Below, piece after piece: positions 1 to 6,255 of a stretch of 43,851 nt of DNA. The translations under genes were made by a program, and so were the position numbers. The notes beneath the pieces are model-generated. The model did no database searches. It was not told where the DNA came from and was given only the letters and a program-made list of their open reading frames with translations. Every line of letters starts with the position of its first letter. Within the stretch, counting starts at the first letter, position 1. Location: positions 1 to 43,851 of the IMG/VR virus record IMGVR_UViG_3300024259_000005, one strand, 5' to 3'. The DNA is from a virus.

Positions 1-127
1 CATAATTGTTAGGCATTATCCCATCCCTCCGGCAACGCAGCGCTGAAGATCATTGCGTCCGCATAAAACTCCATCGGCTGCGCGGCGTCCAAAACGGCAC
101 CGCTAGACTTGGCACCACGGGTCAGTC
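1..127. repeat. 127-bp terminal overlap with 43725-43851 (contig circularisation)
   Basis: Bases 1-127 are identical to 43725-43851. An exact 127-base end overlap is a common largest k-mer size in short-read assemblers, so it most likely marks a closed circular assembly graph of 43,724 unique bases. It need not be the packaged end of the virion DNA. It lies inside the minus-strand gene at 9-314, directly beside the hexanucleotide repeat. A true direct terminal repeat of this length is possible but less likely. Confidence 0.9.
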
Positions 128-314
128 TACCGAATCCCCCTGAATCCCATTTGCGGACATTGCGGACATTGCCTAGCCGCAAGCCTCCGCTCTTGCTATC
201 TGATAGTTCTCCGACAAATACCCACCCACGATGCAATACAACGATGCTGAGATCGCCAGTTGCCTCGTCGGACACGATGTCCTTGATCTTGCTCAATTTA
301 GATTCACAGTTCAT
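9..314 (-). CDS. Small conserved phage protein of unknown function
   Basis: This gene encodes 101 aa. GGAGAGAGCA precedes the ATG, which overlaps the end of the upstream gene by 11 bp. The sequence reads like a small beta-rich phage family I recall, with a HRGWVFVGEL start, an N-x-R-x-x-RKW centre and an Ala-rich end; such proteins often sit among early genes, and their role is unknown. The stop overlaps the start of the Gly-Tyr repeat gene by 8 bp (ATGCCTAA, read across the circle junction), so the two are probably translationally coupled. The family resemblance is from memory, not a search. Confidence 0.7.
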   Translation of the reverse strand: MNCESKLSKIKDIVSDEATGDLSIVVLHRGWVFVGELSDSKSGGLRLGNVRNVRKWDSGGFGRLTRGAKSSGAVLDAAQPMEFYADAMIFSAALPEGWDNA

Positions 315-1020
315 TGCTCTCTCCTTGTGTTGCCCCTGCGGGCAGTTCGTCAGTCTCTATGATCTTGGCTAGTTCCTCGGCCCGTGTGGGGCTGATGTCA
401 TACCAGCCGGAGCGGCCCTTGCTTTCGTTAAGCCCGTCCTTAAACAAGATCTCTTGCGCGGCCAACTCGTATGCTCCGGACTTAGAGATGGGGATCTCGC
501 ATTGAATGGCGTCAAGGATATATCGACGCAGCTTCTTCCCGCTCTGGATATTCCCCCAATGTGCTAGATCCAGCAGGGCTGCTTGACGGTTGCTAGAAAG
601 CAGGTCGAAGTAGTCTCTGACCTCAAACCCTGCACCCGCTTCTTGCTCGGTCAGCTTCTCGTATCCCAACCACTCCCGCACTTGCTTCTCGTTCTCGGCT
701 AGATCGTGGACGAGTTGTGCGTTGATCGCCGCGTCACACAGCTTTCGGGCGTAGAGGTTCAGGCCGACAGCGATAGTGGGGGAGCCGCCGGGGCATACTA
801 TGCCCATCTTCATTCCTGCTATGATGTCGCGCCCAGTGATTGTTCCCGCCGGGCAAGCCGCTTGTCGCATGATTTCGTCACACAACCACGCTTCGCGCAC
901 ACCGCTACATTCCTTCCACGGCTTCCCACACTTGTCGCAGATCAGTGTCCCGGCTAAGTGTTCGTTGCCGCCTAGCTCATGCTTACGCACAAGAAGGGTG
1001 GCTAGTTTGTTGGCGGTCAT
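304..1020 (-). CDS. Hypothetical protein with N-terminal zinc-ribbon-like Cys cluster
   Basis: This gene encodes 238 aa from the ATG at 1020, chosen because it overlaps the upstream stop as ATGA and follows a GGGGGACACC leader; the longer reading frame to 1119 lies inside the LysM gene. A CDKCGKPWKEC motif near residues 30-40 suggests bound zinc. The C-terminal half is helical and charged, with alternating hydrophobic residues. It belongs to the leftward early operon. I do not recognise the family. A DNA- or protein-binding adaptor would fit the Cys cluster, but that is a guess. Confidence 0.7.
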   Translation of the reverse strand: MTANKLATLLVRKHELGGNEHLAGTLICDKCGKPWKECSGVREAWLCDEIMRQAACPAGTITGRDIIAGMKMGIVCPGGSPTIAVGLNLYARKLCDAAINAQLVHDLAENEKQVREWLGYEKLTEQEAGAGFEVRDYFDLLSSNRQAALLDLAHWGNIQSGKKLRRYILDAIQCEIPISKSGAYELAAQEILFKDGLNESKGRSGWYDISPTRAEELAKIIETDELPAGATQGESNEL

Positions 1021-1427
1021 GGTGTCCCCCAATCGTATTGCTCGAAGTGGGCATCCGTTGCCAGGGAGTCGGCCATTACACCGCTGCCGGGCCCCTCTAC
1101 CTCCTGCCATGCGCCCCACACCGGGATGCGCAGCACCTCGTAAGGGTACACCATATTGATACCCGTGACTACGTCTTCATTAGCGCCGGCAATGATACGC
1201 CACATACCCGCCTCGCCATAGTAGTGGCCCGCAATGCTACTCAGGCTCTCGCCCTGCTTCACACCATGAAGTATGTACTCGTTGTACAGGTAGTGGGGCT
1301 CACATACAATGCGATCCACTACCCTGATCTCAGTGACAGTCTTGGGCTGGCCCACACCGTACCCGATCAGGAACCCTACGCCTACTGCAGCCAATGAGAT
1401 TGCTAGATCACCCAGCCAGTGTCTCAT
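1017..1427 (-). CDS. Membrane-anchored LysM-domain protein
   Basis: This gene encodes 136 aa. An N-terminal hydrophobic Gly-rich segment (about residues 9-27) looks like a membrane anchor or uncleaved signal. Residues about 52-100 form a LysM module, with H-x-V-K-x-G-E-S-L-x-x-I-A at the front, YYG in the middle and a PYEVLRIP end. LysM modules bind N-acetylglucosamine in peptidoglycan or chitin, so the protein probably sits in the inner membrane and contacts the cell wall. AAAGG lies 9 nt before the ATG. It is the first gene after a likely promoter at 1485-1513. Finding it in the early arm rather than with the lysis genes is unusual. It could stabilise the envelope during infection, but no function is proven. 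Confidence 0.75.
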   Translation of the reverse strand: MRHWLGDLAISLAAVGVGFLIGYGVGQPKTVTEIRVVDRIVCEPHYLYNEYILHGVKQGESLSSIAGHYYGEAGMWRIIAGANEDVVTGINMVYPYEVLRIPVWGAWQEVEGPGSGVMADSLATDAHFEQYDWGTP

Positions 1428-1483
1428 GCTCTAATACCTTTCTTTCTTAGTTCTTATCTTCTCTTTCCCTGCCACCACCCGCT

Positions 1484-1513
1484 AGGTTACACAGATTTTC
1501 TGTGAGGTGTCAA
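1484..1513 (-). promoter_or_regulatory. Candidate leftward promoter with operator palindrome in the spacer
   Basis: On the minus strand there is a perfect -35 TTGACA (1513-1508) and a weaker -10 TAACCT (1489-1484) 18 bp away. The spacer contains a perfect inverted repeat CACAGA-AAA-TCTGTG (1490-1504). It lies in the 95-base gap between two minus-strand genes and would drive the LysM gene and those after it. A protein bound to the palindrome would block RNA polymerase. The weak -10 lowers confidence. Confidence 0.5.
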
Positions 1514-1522
1514 GGATTTTCT

Positions 1523-2113
1523 TCACAGGTACTTCCTAAATGTGGCCTCGACCTCCGCCTTGGCCCCCACTATTCCAGGTATTTCTGCCTCAATCCACCC
1601 TGAACACACTCCCTCAGGGTTGGTTAGCTGCCAGCGATACCTCCCTGTCTTCTTCTCAATGATCCCCTGCCAGTCATAGTCCAGCAGTGCGGGACAGTAC
1701 CATCTCTGCCTCCCACCTACCGTGGAGGCCCTCCAGCGTAGCGTTATAGTGCCCTTTAGGGGGGCCGCACGCCTCCCTAACGCAAAGTTCTTGGCCTTCC
1801 CTAGCCACCGTACCCCCTTGTTGGTTATCGTCCACGAGAGCGTCCGTGTGGGCTTACTCGCCAGCCACTTGCGCTTGAGCAGATTCTTGTGTTCGAGCAC
1901 CTTGACGATGTGCTCCAGCCTACGCCTCAGGGTCTCGTTAGTCTGCGGCCCCGGCATCTTGGCACACACTGCCGGCAACCACTCAGGTATGTCTCCTTCC
2001 GGTATGTCGTAAATCTCAGCGGCAGGGCGTGGGCCTACCACTAGGCCCAAGATCCTGCCCTCATGCGCCATCCTCAGCAGTAGGTACTGATACCTGCTTA
2101 GCAGATACTTCAC
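1523..2113 (-). CDS. Hypothetical protein with possible winged-helix segment
   Basis: This gene encodes 196 aa from GTG at 2113. That start overlaps the upstream stop as GTGA and has GAGGG 4-5 nt before it. Residues about 62-105 (a helical stretch with ETLRRRLEHIVKVLEHKNLL, then a basic beta-like hairpin) resemble a winged helix-turn-helix, so a DNA-binding role is possible. The C-terminal part is rich in Trp and Arg and probably beta-structured. Codons near the start contain the 18-base sequence (2083-2100) that also occurs in the control region at 6331-6348. The function is unknown. Confidence 0.65.
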   Translation of the reverse strand: MKYLLSRYQYLLLRMAHEGRILGLVVGPRPAAEIYDIPEGDIPEWLPAVCAKMPGPQTNETLRRRLEHIVKVLEHKNLLKRKWLASKPTRTLSWTITNKGVRWLGKAKNFALGRRAAPLKGTITLRWRASTVGGRQRWYCPALLDYDWQGIIEKKTGRYRWQLTNPEGVCSGWIEAEIPGIVGAKAEVEATFRKYL

Positions 2114-2424
2114 AGAACCCTCACCACCTTGAGCCACTTAGAGATCAACCACTCACCACCCTGGCTCTCGGGCCGGCGGTAACTCTCGTAGTCTCTGATC
2201 CAGACCTCGCACCATACCCTACCTTTCTCCGTCAGGTGCGGGGCTTCAGGCCTACGCCCACTGTGCCACCCTGGCCGGTGAGCGTAGCCCTTAGTAGGTA
2301 TGTCCTCCGCCTCAAGCCACTCCCCTAAAGGTACGCGCTGCCTCGCCCCTATAAACAGCGGGCCTAGTGTGCCATCCTTGCGCTGTCTGAACAGCTTGTA
2401 TGCTCGGCGGATATGGGGCATCAT
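2110..2424 (-). CDS. Conserved phage protein of unknown function
   Basis: This gene encodes 104 aa. The start is fixed by an ATGA overlap with the upstream stop and an AAGGGCGA leader. I recall similar small proteins in many phages: a KLFRxRKDGTLGPLF opening, a GEWLEAEDIPTKGYAHRPGWH centre and a GRVWCEVWIRDYESYxRPESQGG end. They are basic and rich in aromatic residues, with no assigned role. It sits in the tightly overlapping early operon. Confidence 0.7.
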   Translation of the reverse strand: MMPHIRRAYKLFRQRKDGTLGPLFIGARQRVPLGEWLEAEDIPTKGYAHRPGWHSGRRPEAPHLTEKGRVWCEVWIRDYESYRRPESQGGEWLISKWLKVVRVL

Positions 2425-2765
2425 TCGCCCTTCCCGTTAACGTAGGCCCGGATCATCATGTCCACGCTGTCTTCGCTGTACTCCTTGCCCTTCACGGTGA
2501 TCATTTTCTCGGGCTCTTTCGTCTGGACACCCTTGCAGAATTCCTCAAATCCTACAACCCTGCCCCCATCATCATTCCACAGGCTGGGGTCGTCTGACGC
2601 ACCCATTTCCGTGGTGGGGTTCTCATCAAACGCCCCGAGGATAAGGAATTTGTGGTCCTCCGGGGTATTCCCACCGCGAAAATGGTAGCCCCTGCATTCA
2701 AAATACTCCTTCAGAGCCTCGCCCATGCCGTGTGTCTTCAGGAAAATCGGTTTGTACTTGGTCAC
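2421..2765 (-). CDS. Hypothetical acidic protein
   Basis: This gene encodes 114 aa from GTG at 2765, preferred over in-frame upstream ATGs because GGAGG lies 5 nt before it and it overlaps the previous stop as GTGA. The product is acidic, with a Gly/Asp-rich centre (NDDGG) and no recognisable motif or membrane segment. It is part of the leftward operon. Confidence 0.6.
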   Translation of the reverse strand: MTKYKPIFLKTHGMGEALKEYFECRGYHFRGGNTPEDHKFLILGAFDENPTTEMGASDDPSLWNDDGGRVVGFEEFCKGVQTKEPEKMITVKGKEYSEDSVDMMIRAYVNGKGE

Positions 2766-3343
2766 TTGTTCCTCCATGCCACCCATGTGGTGGCCTGCAT
2801 TGTGCTAACCGGCACCCCGACCTCTTTAGCCGCTCGCTGGTAAGCTCTCTCGATCCTAGCATATTCACCCTTCCGTGATAACCTCCCATACATTTTACTA
2901 TTTACCTTCCGCCCCATGTATATGGCTAGGGCATGGGTGTCGATTGTTACCGCGTCACACTGGCCTGCATAAGCTATATTCAGGAAGAATGCGAACTCTT
3001 TAGGCCCCTTGACCACCTCGCCAGGGTCCTCGCCGTCCACGATTCTCTTGACCTTGCGTATTGACATCCCAAGGGCTTTAATGTCCTTACCCTCGGACAC
3101 TGCCATTCCAAGCTCTACATTCCTAGGCCATGGCATTCTAGGACTTAGTGCTGCGAGTATCCCGGCCCCGCACCTAATCTTGTCGATAGCGTCAGGCACT
3201 AGGCCGTTGCAATACGGGTCAACTTCATGGCCGATCTTGTACGCCACCTTGTTAGCTTTCCCATACCACTCGGCACCCTCCCGCTTCTCCTCCTCACTCG
3301 CGGCCTCGTACACCGCTACGATATTCCGCCATGATCCGCGCAT
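2762..3343 (-). CDS. Conserved phage protein, possibly helix-hairpin-helix glycosylase-like
   Basis: This gene encodes 193 aa with GGAGTAGACT before the ATG. It resembles a conserved phage family I recall. Features are an EWYGKANKVAYKIG helix, an AALSPRMPWPRNVELG motif near 64-79, a KGPKEFAFFLNI motif near 112-123, a TIDTHALAIYMGR segment near 133-145 and a C-terminal STMQATTWVAWR. The pattern of helices with a central D-x-H is reminiscent of helix-hairpin-helix DNA-glycosylase folds, but no catalytic activity is established for the family. It may act on DNA. Length and start fit the recalled family. Confidence 0.65.
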   Translation of the reverse strand: MRGSWRNIVAVYEAASEEEKREGAEWYGKANKVAYKIGHEVDPYCNGLVPDAIDKIRCGAGILAALSPRMPWPRNVELGMAVSEGKDIKALGMSIRKVKRIVDGEDPGEVVKGPKEFAFFLNIAYAGQCDAVTIDTHALAIYMGRKVNSKMYGRLSRKGEYARIERAYQRAAKEVGVPVSTMQATTWVAWRNK

Positions 3344-3346
3344 AGT

Positions 3347-3649
3347 CTACTCCGTTCTGAATGTGGCACCGCATGCACGGCACCTGATTTGCACTACACC
3401 CGCTAGCTCACCTAGCAGCATGTTACCGTTAGGATTCTTGCACATAGGGCATACCGCGTCAACGTGTTTGAGTTCCGCACTAGCCTCAGCGTCTTCTCTT
3501 GAAGTAGTGCCAACGTGTTCTTGCTCATAGGCCCCTTGTGCGTCGTTTTCCTCGGCCATTGACTCGGCATCTTCTGCGCTCTCCGCTTCGACTTCCACCA
3601 CCTTAAGCCGCTCCTCGGTCCACGTGAGGGTCACTTCGTAGATTGGCAT
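3347..3649 (-). CDS. Small zinc-ribbon protein
   Basis: This gene encodes 100 aa. The N-terminal 60 residues are very acidic with an EVEAESAEDAESMAEE stretch. The C-terminal 35 residues hold two CxxC knuckles (CPMC and CRAC, 22 residues between them), typical of a zinc ribbon. GGGGGAAGTGAC precedes the ATG, and the start overlaps the previous gene by 19 bp. The acidic half plus zinc ribbon would suit binding to a host nucleic-acid-handling protein, but this is inference. Confidence 0.65.
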   Translation of the reverse strand: MPIYEVTLTWTEERLKVVEVEAESAEDAESMAEENDAQGAYEQEHVGTTSREDAEASAELKHVDAVCPMCKNPNGNMLLGELAGVVQIRCRACGATFRTE

Positions 3650-3945
3650 GTCACTTCCCCCCGTGTCATGACCCTTCCGTCAGGGCCTGTCCAATCTACC
3701 ATGATGGCTTGCTCTCCGGCTGTGCCTGCCGCTTCCATGACTAGCCTGAGTACTTCTCCGGCTATGTCGCGGGTCTTGCAGAAGATGGTCATGATTACCG
3801 CGTCCTCTGTTTCGATAGACTTTCCGTTATTCCATGAGCCTATAGCTAGCACCTCTGTTAATCCTCCGGCCTTATCTATGATGTTCCCGCGAAGTTTGGT
3901 GTCACTTCGCAATACATCGGCCATGTAAATCACTAGCTTGTGCAT
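3631..3945 (-). CDS. Hypothetical protein
   Basis: This gene encodes 104 aa from ATG at 3945, chosen for GAGG 7 nt upstream and because the previous gene stops at 3947. It is a mixed alpha/beta sequence with no Cys pairs or membrane segment: an N-terminal LVIYMADVL strand-helix, then IMTIFCKTRDIAGEVLRLVM. The function is unknown. Confidence 0.6.
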   Translation of the reverse strand: MHKLVIYMADVLRSDTKLRGNIIDKAGGLTEVLAIGSWNNGKSIETEDAVIMTIFCKTRDIAGEVLRLVMEAAGTAGEQAIMVDWTGPDGRVMTRGEVTCQSTK

Positions 3946-3946
3946 G

Positions 3947-4255
3947 TTATGCCTCACTTTCAATGCAGGTTAAGAGTGAGCCGGCATTGCGGCCTAGCTC
4001 CCTGAGCGCGGCGATATGGCCGATGCTAAGGCTGTCCGGACTGCCTCCAAAGTCGGAAACCTTCTGGATCAGTTCCAGCAATTCCGGCGCGGCGGCTATT
4101 AGGCGAGCGTTAGCTTCGCGCTGTTCTGTGGGGGGATGCCCCCCGCCTATAGTTATACTTTCGCCCGTGCAGGCAATTTCCAACTCCCTGTCTTCTGTGT
4201 TCACATTACACGGCCATAGCGGATTTACCGCCCACGGTCCTGGCGTGTGTTTCAT
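3947..4255 (-). CDS. HTPGPW-type conserved phage protein
   Basis: This gene encodes 102 aa from ATG at 4255, with GGGGGTGAC in front. It begins MKHTPGPWAVN and has a central ANARLIAAAPELLELI helix. Proteins with this HTPGPW opening and ANARLIAAAPELLE helix are very common in phages of proteobacteria, usually among early or accessory genes, with unknown role. The motif is a confident match; nothing else can be said about its function. Confidence 0.8.
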   Translation of the reverse strand: MKHTPGPWAVNPLWPCNVNTEDRELEIACTGESITIGGGHPPTEQREANARLIAAAPELLELIQKVSDFGGSPDSLSIGHIAALRELGRNAGSLLTCIESEA

Positions 4256-4308
4256 GTCACCCCCCCCCTTGTTCACTAGTTCTAATACCATCCACCTACG
4301 GAAGAACA

Positions 4309-4518
4309 TCACTTGACCTTCACAATCACGCCATCCTTGGCCGTGCATGTGGCGTACCATTTATGCGCCTCGGGATAATGCGGCCCCTCGCAGCAGAATA
4401 CTCCATTCTCCGGCTCATTGCCTCCGAATGGGCCCGGCTGGTAATAGGTTACGATTTCGCCCGCTGCTACGGCCTCTTTTAAGGCTTTCTTCGTGCGGTA
4501 ATTGGTTACTGTGTACAT
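4309..4518 (-). CDS. Small conserved hypothetical phage protein
   Basis: This gene encodes 69 aa. GGGAGTCACA precedes the ATG. The sequence opens with a basic helix (TKKALKEAVAAGE) followed by a YQPGPFGG loop and an EGPHYPEAHKWYA segment. I recall near-identical openings in other phage small proteins of unknown function. It is the first gene after a likely promoter at 4548-4576. The 53 bases between it and the HTPGPW gene hold no separate gene. Confidence 0.65.
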   Translation of the reverse strand: MYTVTNYRTKKALKEAVAAGEIVTYYQPGPFGGNEPENGVFCCEGPHYPEAHKWYATCTAKDGVIVKVK

Positions 4519-4537
4519 TGTGACTCCCTTTGTTTGC

Positions 4538-4576
4538 GCCTAGCCTGTATATACACTAGGCCCGGTTAAGTTCCAA
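4538..4576 (-). promoter_or_regulatory. Candidate leftward promoter inside an inverted repeat
   Basis: On the minus strand TTGGAA (4576-4571), a 17-bp spacer and TATATA (4553-4548) form a sigma70-like promoter. The -10 lies in a perfect 10-bp palindrome TGTATATACA (4546-4555), which is itself enclosed by GCCTAG and CTAGGC arms (4538-4543 and 4556-4561). This nested symmetry looks like an operator over the -10. A transcription terminator is less likely because no T-run follows. Confidence 0.5.
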
Positions 4577-4577
4577 G

Positions 4578-4817
4578 CTAATCGTCCCAATCTTCCATGA
4601 ATTGGTGCGGCATCCCGCAGCATGGGCAACCCTTTTCGCTGGTATCTTCTCCTGTGATCCTCTCGAAGTCCCTCACCGCGTCTAATTCGCTCGGGAATTC
4701 TTTAGCTAGGCTATGGAATCCGTTATACTTCCATCCGTTTTCTAGCAGGGCAAACACTTGCCTCATGTTTAGCCAGTCAACCCCCCCACTGTTGTTATGC
4801 TGGTAACTAACTTTCAT
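4578..4817 (-). CDS. Small hypothetical protein with C-terminal CPCC knuckle
   Basis: This gene encodes 79 aa. GGGGGTATAGCC precedes the ATG, two bases after the stop of the next small gene. The C-terminus has GCPCCGMPHQF, a single Cys knuckle with nearby His, possibly metal binding. The rest is helical and acidic. I do not recognise the family. Confidence 0.6.
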   Translation of the reverse strand: MKVSYQHNNSGGVDWLNMRQVFALLENGWKYNGFHSLAKEFPSELDAVRDFERITGEDTSEKGCPCCGMPHQFMEDWDD

Positions 4818-4819
4818 GG

Positions 4820-4996
4820 CTATACCCCCTTCACAGTGTAGTAGTTCATCCGGTTAGCTTCGACACCCTGCAACTGGTACGCTTCCAGGGCTTTGCGCCG
4901 TTCTTCTTCGGTGGCGAAGGTTAGGAACCGTGCGCCCTTGTGGGACTTGCGTCCCTCCGCTTCGATGCGTAGGCCGAACTTGTTAGTTTCTTCCAT
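4820..4996 (-). CDS. Short basic hypothetical protein (58 aa)
   Basis: This is a 58-codon reading frame, ATG at 4996 to TAG at 4820. It fills exactly the gap between its two neighbours with 3-base and 2-base spacers, which supports it. The product is highly charged (EEERRKALEAYQLQG helix) with an RxxGRKSHKGARF basic patch near the N-terminus. No ideal ribosome site is visible (GAATAGATC before the ATG), so translation may depend on the upstream gene. The function is unknown. Confidence 0.55.
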   Translation of the reverse strand: MEETNKFGLRIEAEGRKSHKGARFLTFATEEERRKALEAYQLQGVEANRMNYYTVKGV

Positions 4997-4999
4997 GAT

Positions 5000-5179
5000 C
5001 TATTCCTCCGGTTCTAGGGCACATTGCGCGTTATAGATATGCTCACCTATGTAGTGCGCTTGATCCATGACATCCTTGGCTTTGCGGTTTCCCGTCCACT
5101 TGTATTCTAGCTTTGCCTGCTGCTTAACCTTTTCGGCCATTAATTCGAGCCGCTTTAACTCCCTTGCTAGATTATACAT
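5000..5179 (-). CDS. Short helical hypothetical protein
   Basis: This gene encodes 59 aa from ATG at 5179, with GAAGGGATAGCA before it; an in-frame ATG 15 bases upstream is less likely because it lies in the repeated leader. The product is an amphipathic, charged helix (RELKRLELMAEKVKQQAKLE) with no motif. It belongs to the early operon and the function is unknown. Confidence 0.55.
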   Translation of the reverse strand: MYNLARELKRLELMAEKVKQQAKLEYKWTGNRKAKDVMDQAHYIGEHIYNAQCALEPEE

Positions 5180-5182
5180 TGC

Positions 5183-5202
5183 TATCCCTTCCATTGTGGC
5201 AC
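5183..5202. repeat. Duplicated 20-bp translation leader, copy 1
   Basis: Bases 5183-5202 are identical to 5384-5403. Read on the minus strand, both copies contain an ATG followed by GGAAGGGATA and lie directly before the starts of two adjacent small genes (5179 and 5381). The duplication therefore copies a ribosome binding site. In the second copy the internal ATG opens a five-codon frame ending in TGA that overlaps the gene start as ATGA. Confidence 0.7.
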
Positions 5203-5207
5203 GCTTG

Positions 5208-5381
5208 CTAGAGTTCGAACTTTACCCATGCCCGGAGTAGCATATTCGCGGCATTAGGCCTATCGGACTGCTCTAGGGCTTCCACTGCTGGAAGGACTTC
5301 AAATGAAGGCACATATCGCCCGGACTTAAGAGTTTCCAGGATCTTAATTGCCTTGTAAAGAGCTAACCTGTTATTCCTCAT
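5208..5381 (-). CDS. Short hypothetical protein (57 aa)
   Basis: ATG at 5381 is preceded by GAAGGGATAAC within the duplicated leader. The product is helical and basic at the N-terminus (RLALYKAIKILETLKSGRYV), with a second helix (EALEQSDRPNAANMLLRAW). There is no metal site or membrane segment. Its organisation is like that of its neighbour at 5000-5179, which shares the leader, though the proteins are not obviously similar. Confidence 0.55.
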   Translation of the reverse strand: MRNNRLALYKAIKILETLKSGRYVPSFEVLPAVEALEQSDRPNAANMLLRAWVKFEL

Positions 5382-5382
5382 G

Positions 5383-5733
5383 TTATCCCTTCCATTGTGG
5401 CACACTAGCTAGCGCCTTGTTTCGTGCCCTTGTACTACGGGCGGTAACTTCCAGTTCCAGTTTCTTATGAACTTCGACAATCTGAGGTCCGGTCATCCCG
5501 GCTGTGAGGCTCGGAGTATGTCGTCCCCCTTGCTTGTCATGTCCCCTTGTAACCTTGACACTGGGAGTAGTTCCAGACTTTCTTAACTTTCTTTCCGGTA
5601 CTGCCTCACCTAAAATGCGAGCGGTATCGGTACGGGTCCACCGGTTCTGCTTGTCAATGCGGTAGTTTGCTTGCTTGCGGTACACGGGCCCGTCATGATG
5701 CCCGTACATATCGCGGTCTTGTGCTATTGCCAT
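5383..5733 (-). CDS. Basic hypothetical protein, first gene of the leftward arm
   Basis: This gene encodes 116 aa from ATG at 5733, selected for the GGGGGG-rich leader; the frame is open to 5799 but lacks a ribosome site there. The product is strongly basic (many Arg/Lys, TRTDTARILGEAVPERKLRKSG) with a C-terminal amphipathic helix (PQIVEVHKKLELEVTARSTRARNKA). As the first gene after the control region it may be expressed earliest. A nucleic-acid-binding or host-takeover peptide would fit the charge, but this is inference. Confidence 0.6.
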   Translation of the reverse strand: MAIAQDRDMYGHHDGPVYRKQANYRIDKQNRWTRTDTARILGEAVPERKLRKSGTTPSVKVTRGHDKQGGRHTPSLTAGMTGPQIVEVHKKLELEVTARSTRARNKALASVPQWKG

Positions 5734-5838
5734 TGTGATTTCCCCCCTTTCGTATGCTCTGGCCTTGATACTAGCCTGCAGGGATATAGTTCCAAACAAG
5801 TTGAACTTTCTTTTATGAAGTAAGCAGGTACTCTAGTA

Positions 5839-5882
5839 TGACAGGGTGTCAGTGATATGACACTATGACAGATACTGTGACA
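5839..5882. promoter_or_regulatory. Cluster of TGACA boxes (candidate operator)
   Basis: TGACA occurs at 5839-5843, 5858-5862, 5866-5870 and 5878-5882, and its complement TGTCA at 5847-5851. The first pair forms a TGACA-GGG-TGTCA inverted repeat, and the next forms TGTCA-N6-TGACA. The cluster begins just downstream of the leftward -10, in what would be the 5' leader of the early transcript. It could bind a repressor or an initiator protein. Confidence 0.5.
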
Positions 5883-5892
5883 GGATAGCACA
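5882..5892 (-). promoter_or_regulatory. Candidate leftward early promoter (extended -10)
   Basis: The minus strand reads TGTGC-TATCCT (-10 at 5887-5882) with the TGn extension. The same TGTGCTAT core is present in the two rightward promoters at 6250 and 10713. The -35 position (about 5905-5910, CCGTAC) is poor and lies at the edge of a GTACC palindrome, suggesting operator control. It would drive the gene at 5733 and the whole leftward arm, with a leader of about 140 bases. Confidence 0.5.
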
Positions 5893-5894
5893 CT

Positions 5895-5929
5895 GTACCA
5901 TATGGTACGGTAGGTGTACCAAAAGGTAC
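5895..5929. promoter_or_regulatory. Two GTACC-N4-GGTAC palindromes 21 bp apart
   Basis: GTACC-ATAT-GGTAC (5895-5908) is a perfect 14-bp palindrome. GTACC-AAAA-GGTAC (5916-5929) has the same arms. Their centres are 21 bp apart, two helical turns, so dimers would sit on the same DNA face. They lie upstream of and over the -35 area of the leftward promoter, a classic repressor or activator arrangement. No obvious phage-encoded partner was identified; the winged-helix-like protein at 1523-2113 is one candidate. Confidence 0.6.
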
Positions 5930-6197
5930 GCTGAGGGTATCCCACTTCCGGACCCGGTCCCGCTCCACCAACCCACTAGGTGAGTAAACGCCCGTTGACC
6001 CTATTCAAGGTGTTAAATCTTTAACAGCCCTCGTAGGGACTAACGCCACAAGACTAAGAGCCTACGAAGGATAGGGGGTATAGGGGGGACTGGGGCTGTA
6101 CGGGGATGAGGATACCCCCATCCACCTACAGAACTTTTTTTTCAGCCCAAGGTGTTGGTATTGTTTGTGTTACTGTCCTGCGGGTGTGCCTGCGGTA

Positions 6198-6255
6198 GAA
6201 AAAGTAAAAAAAGATCTAAGAAGAGGTGACTTTTCTGGGATCCGTGTGCTATACT
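6198..6255 (+). promoter_or_regulatory. Rightward late promoter with A-tract
   Basis: The -10 is TATACT (6250-6255) with a TGn extension. The 13-bp core TGTGCTATACTTA (6245-6257) recurs exactly at 10708-10720. A -35-like GTGACT (6226-6231) lies 18 bp upstream. Farther up, GAAAAAGTAAAAAAAG (6198-6213) resembles an UP element, as at the second promoter. It would transcribe the lysis and terminase genes from 6368. Confidence 0.6.

Noticed and set aside
1-127. True direct terminal repeat of the virion DNA
   Set aside because: The exact 127-base length matches a usual assembler k-mer, and the break lies next to a repeat. It cannot be excluded without read-start data.
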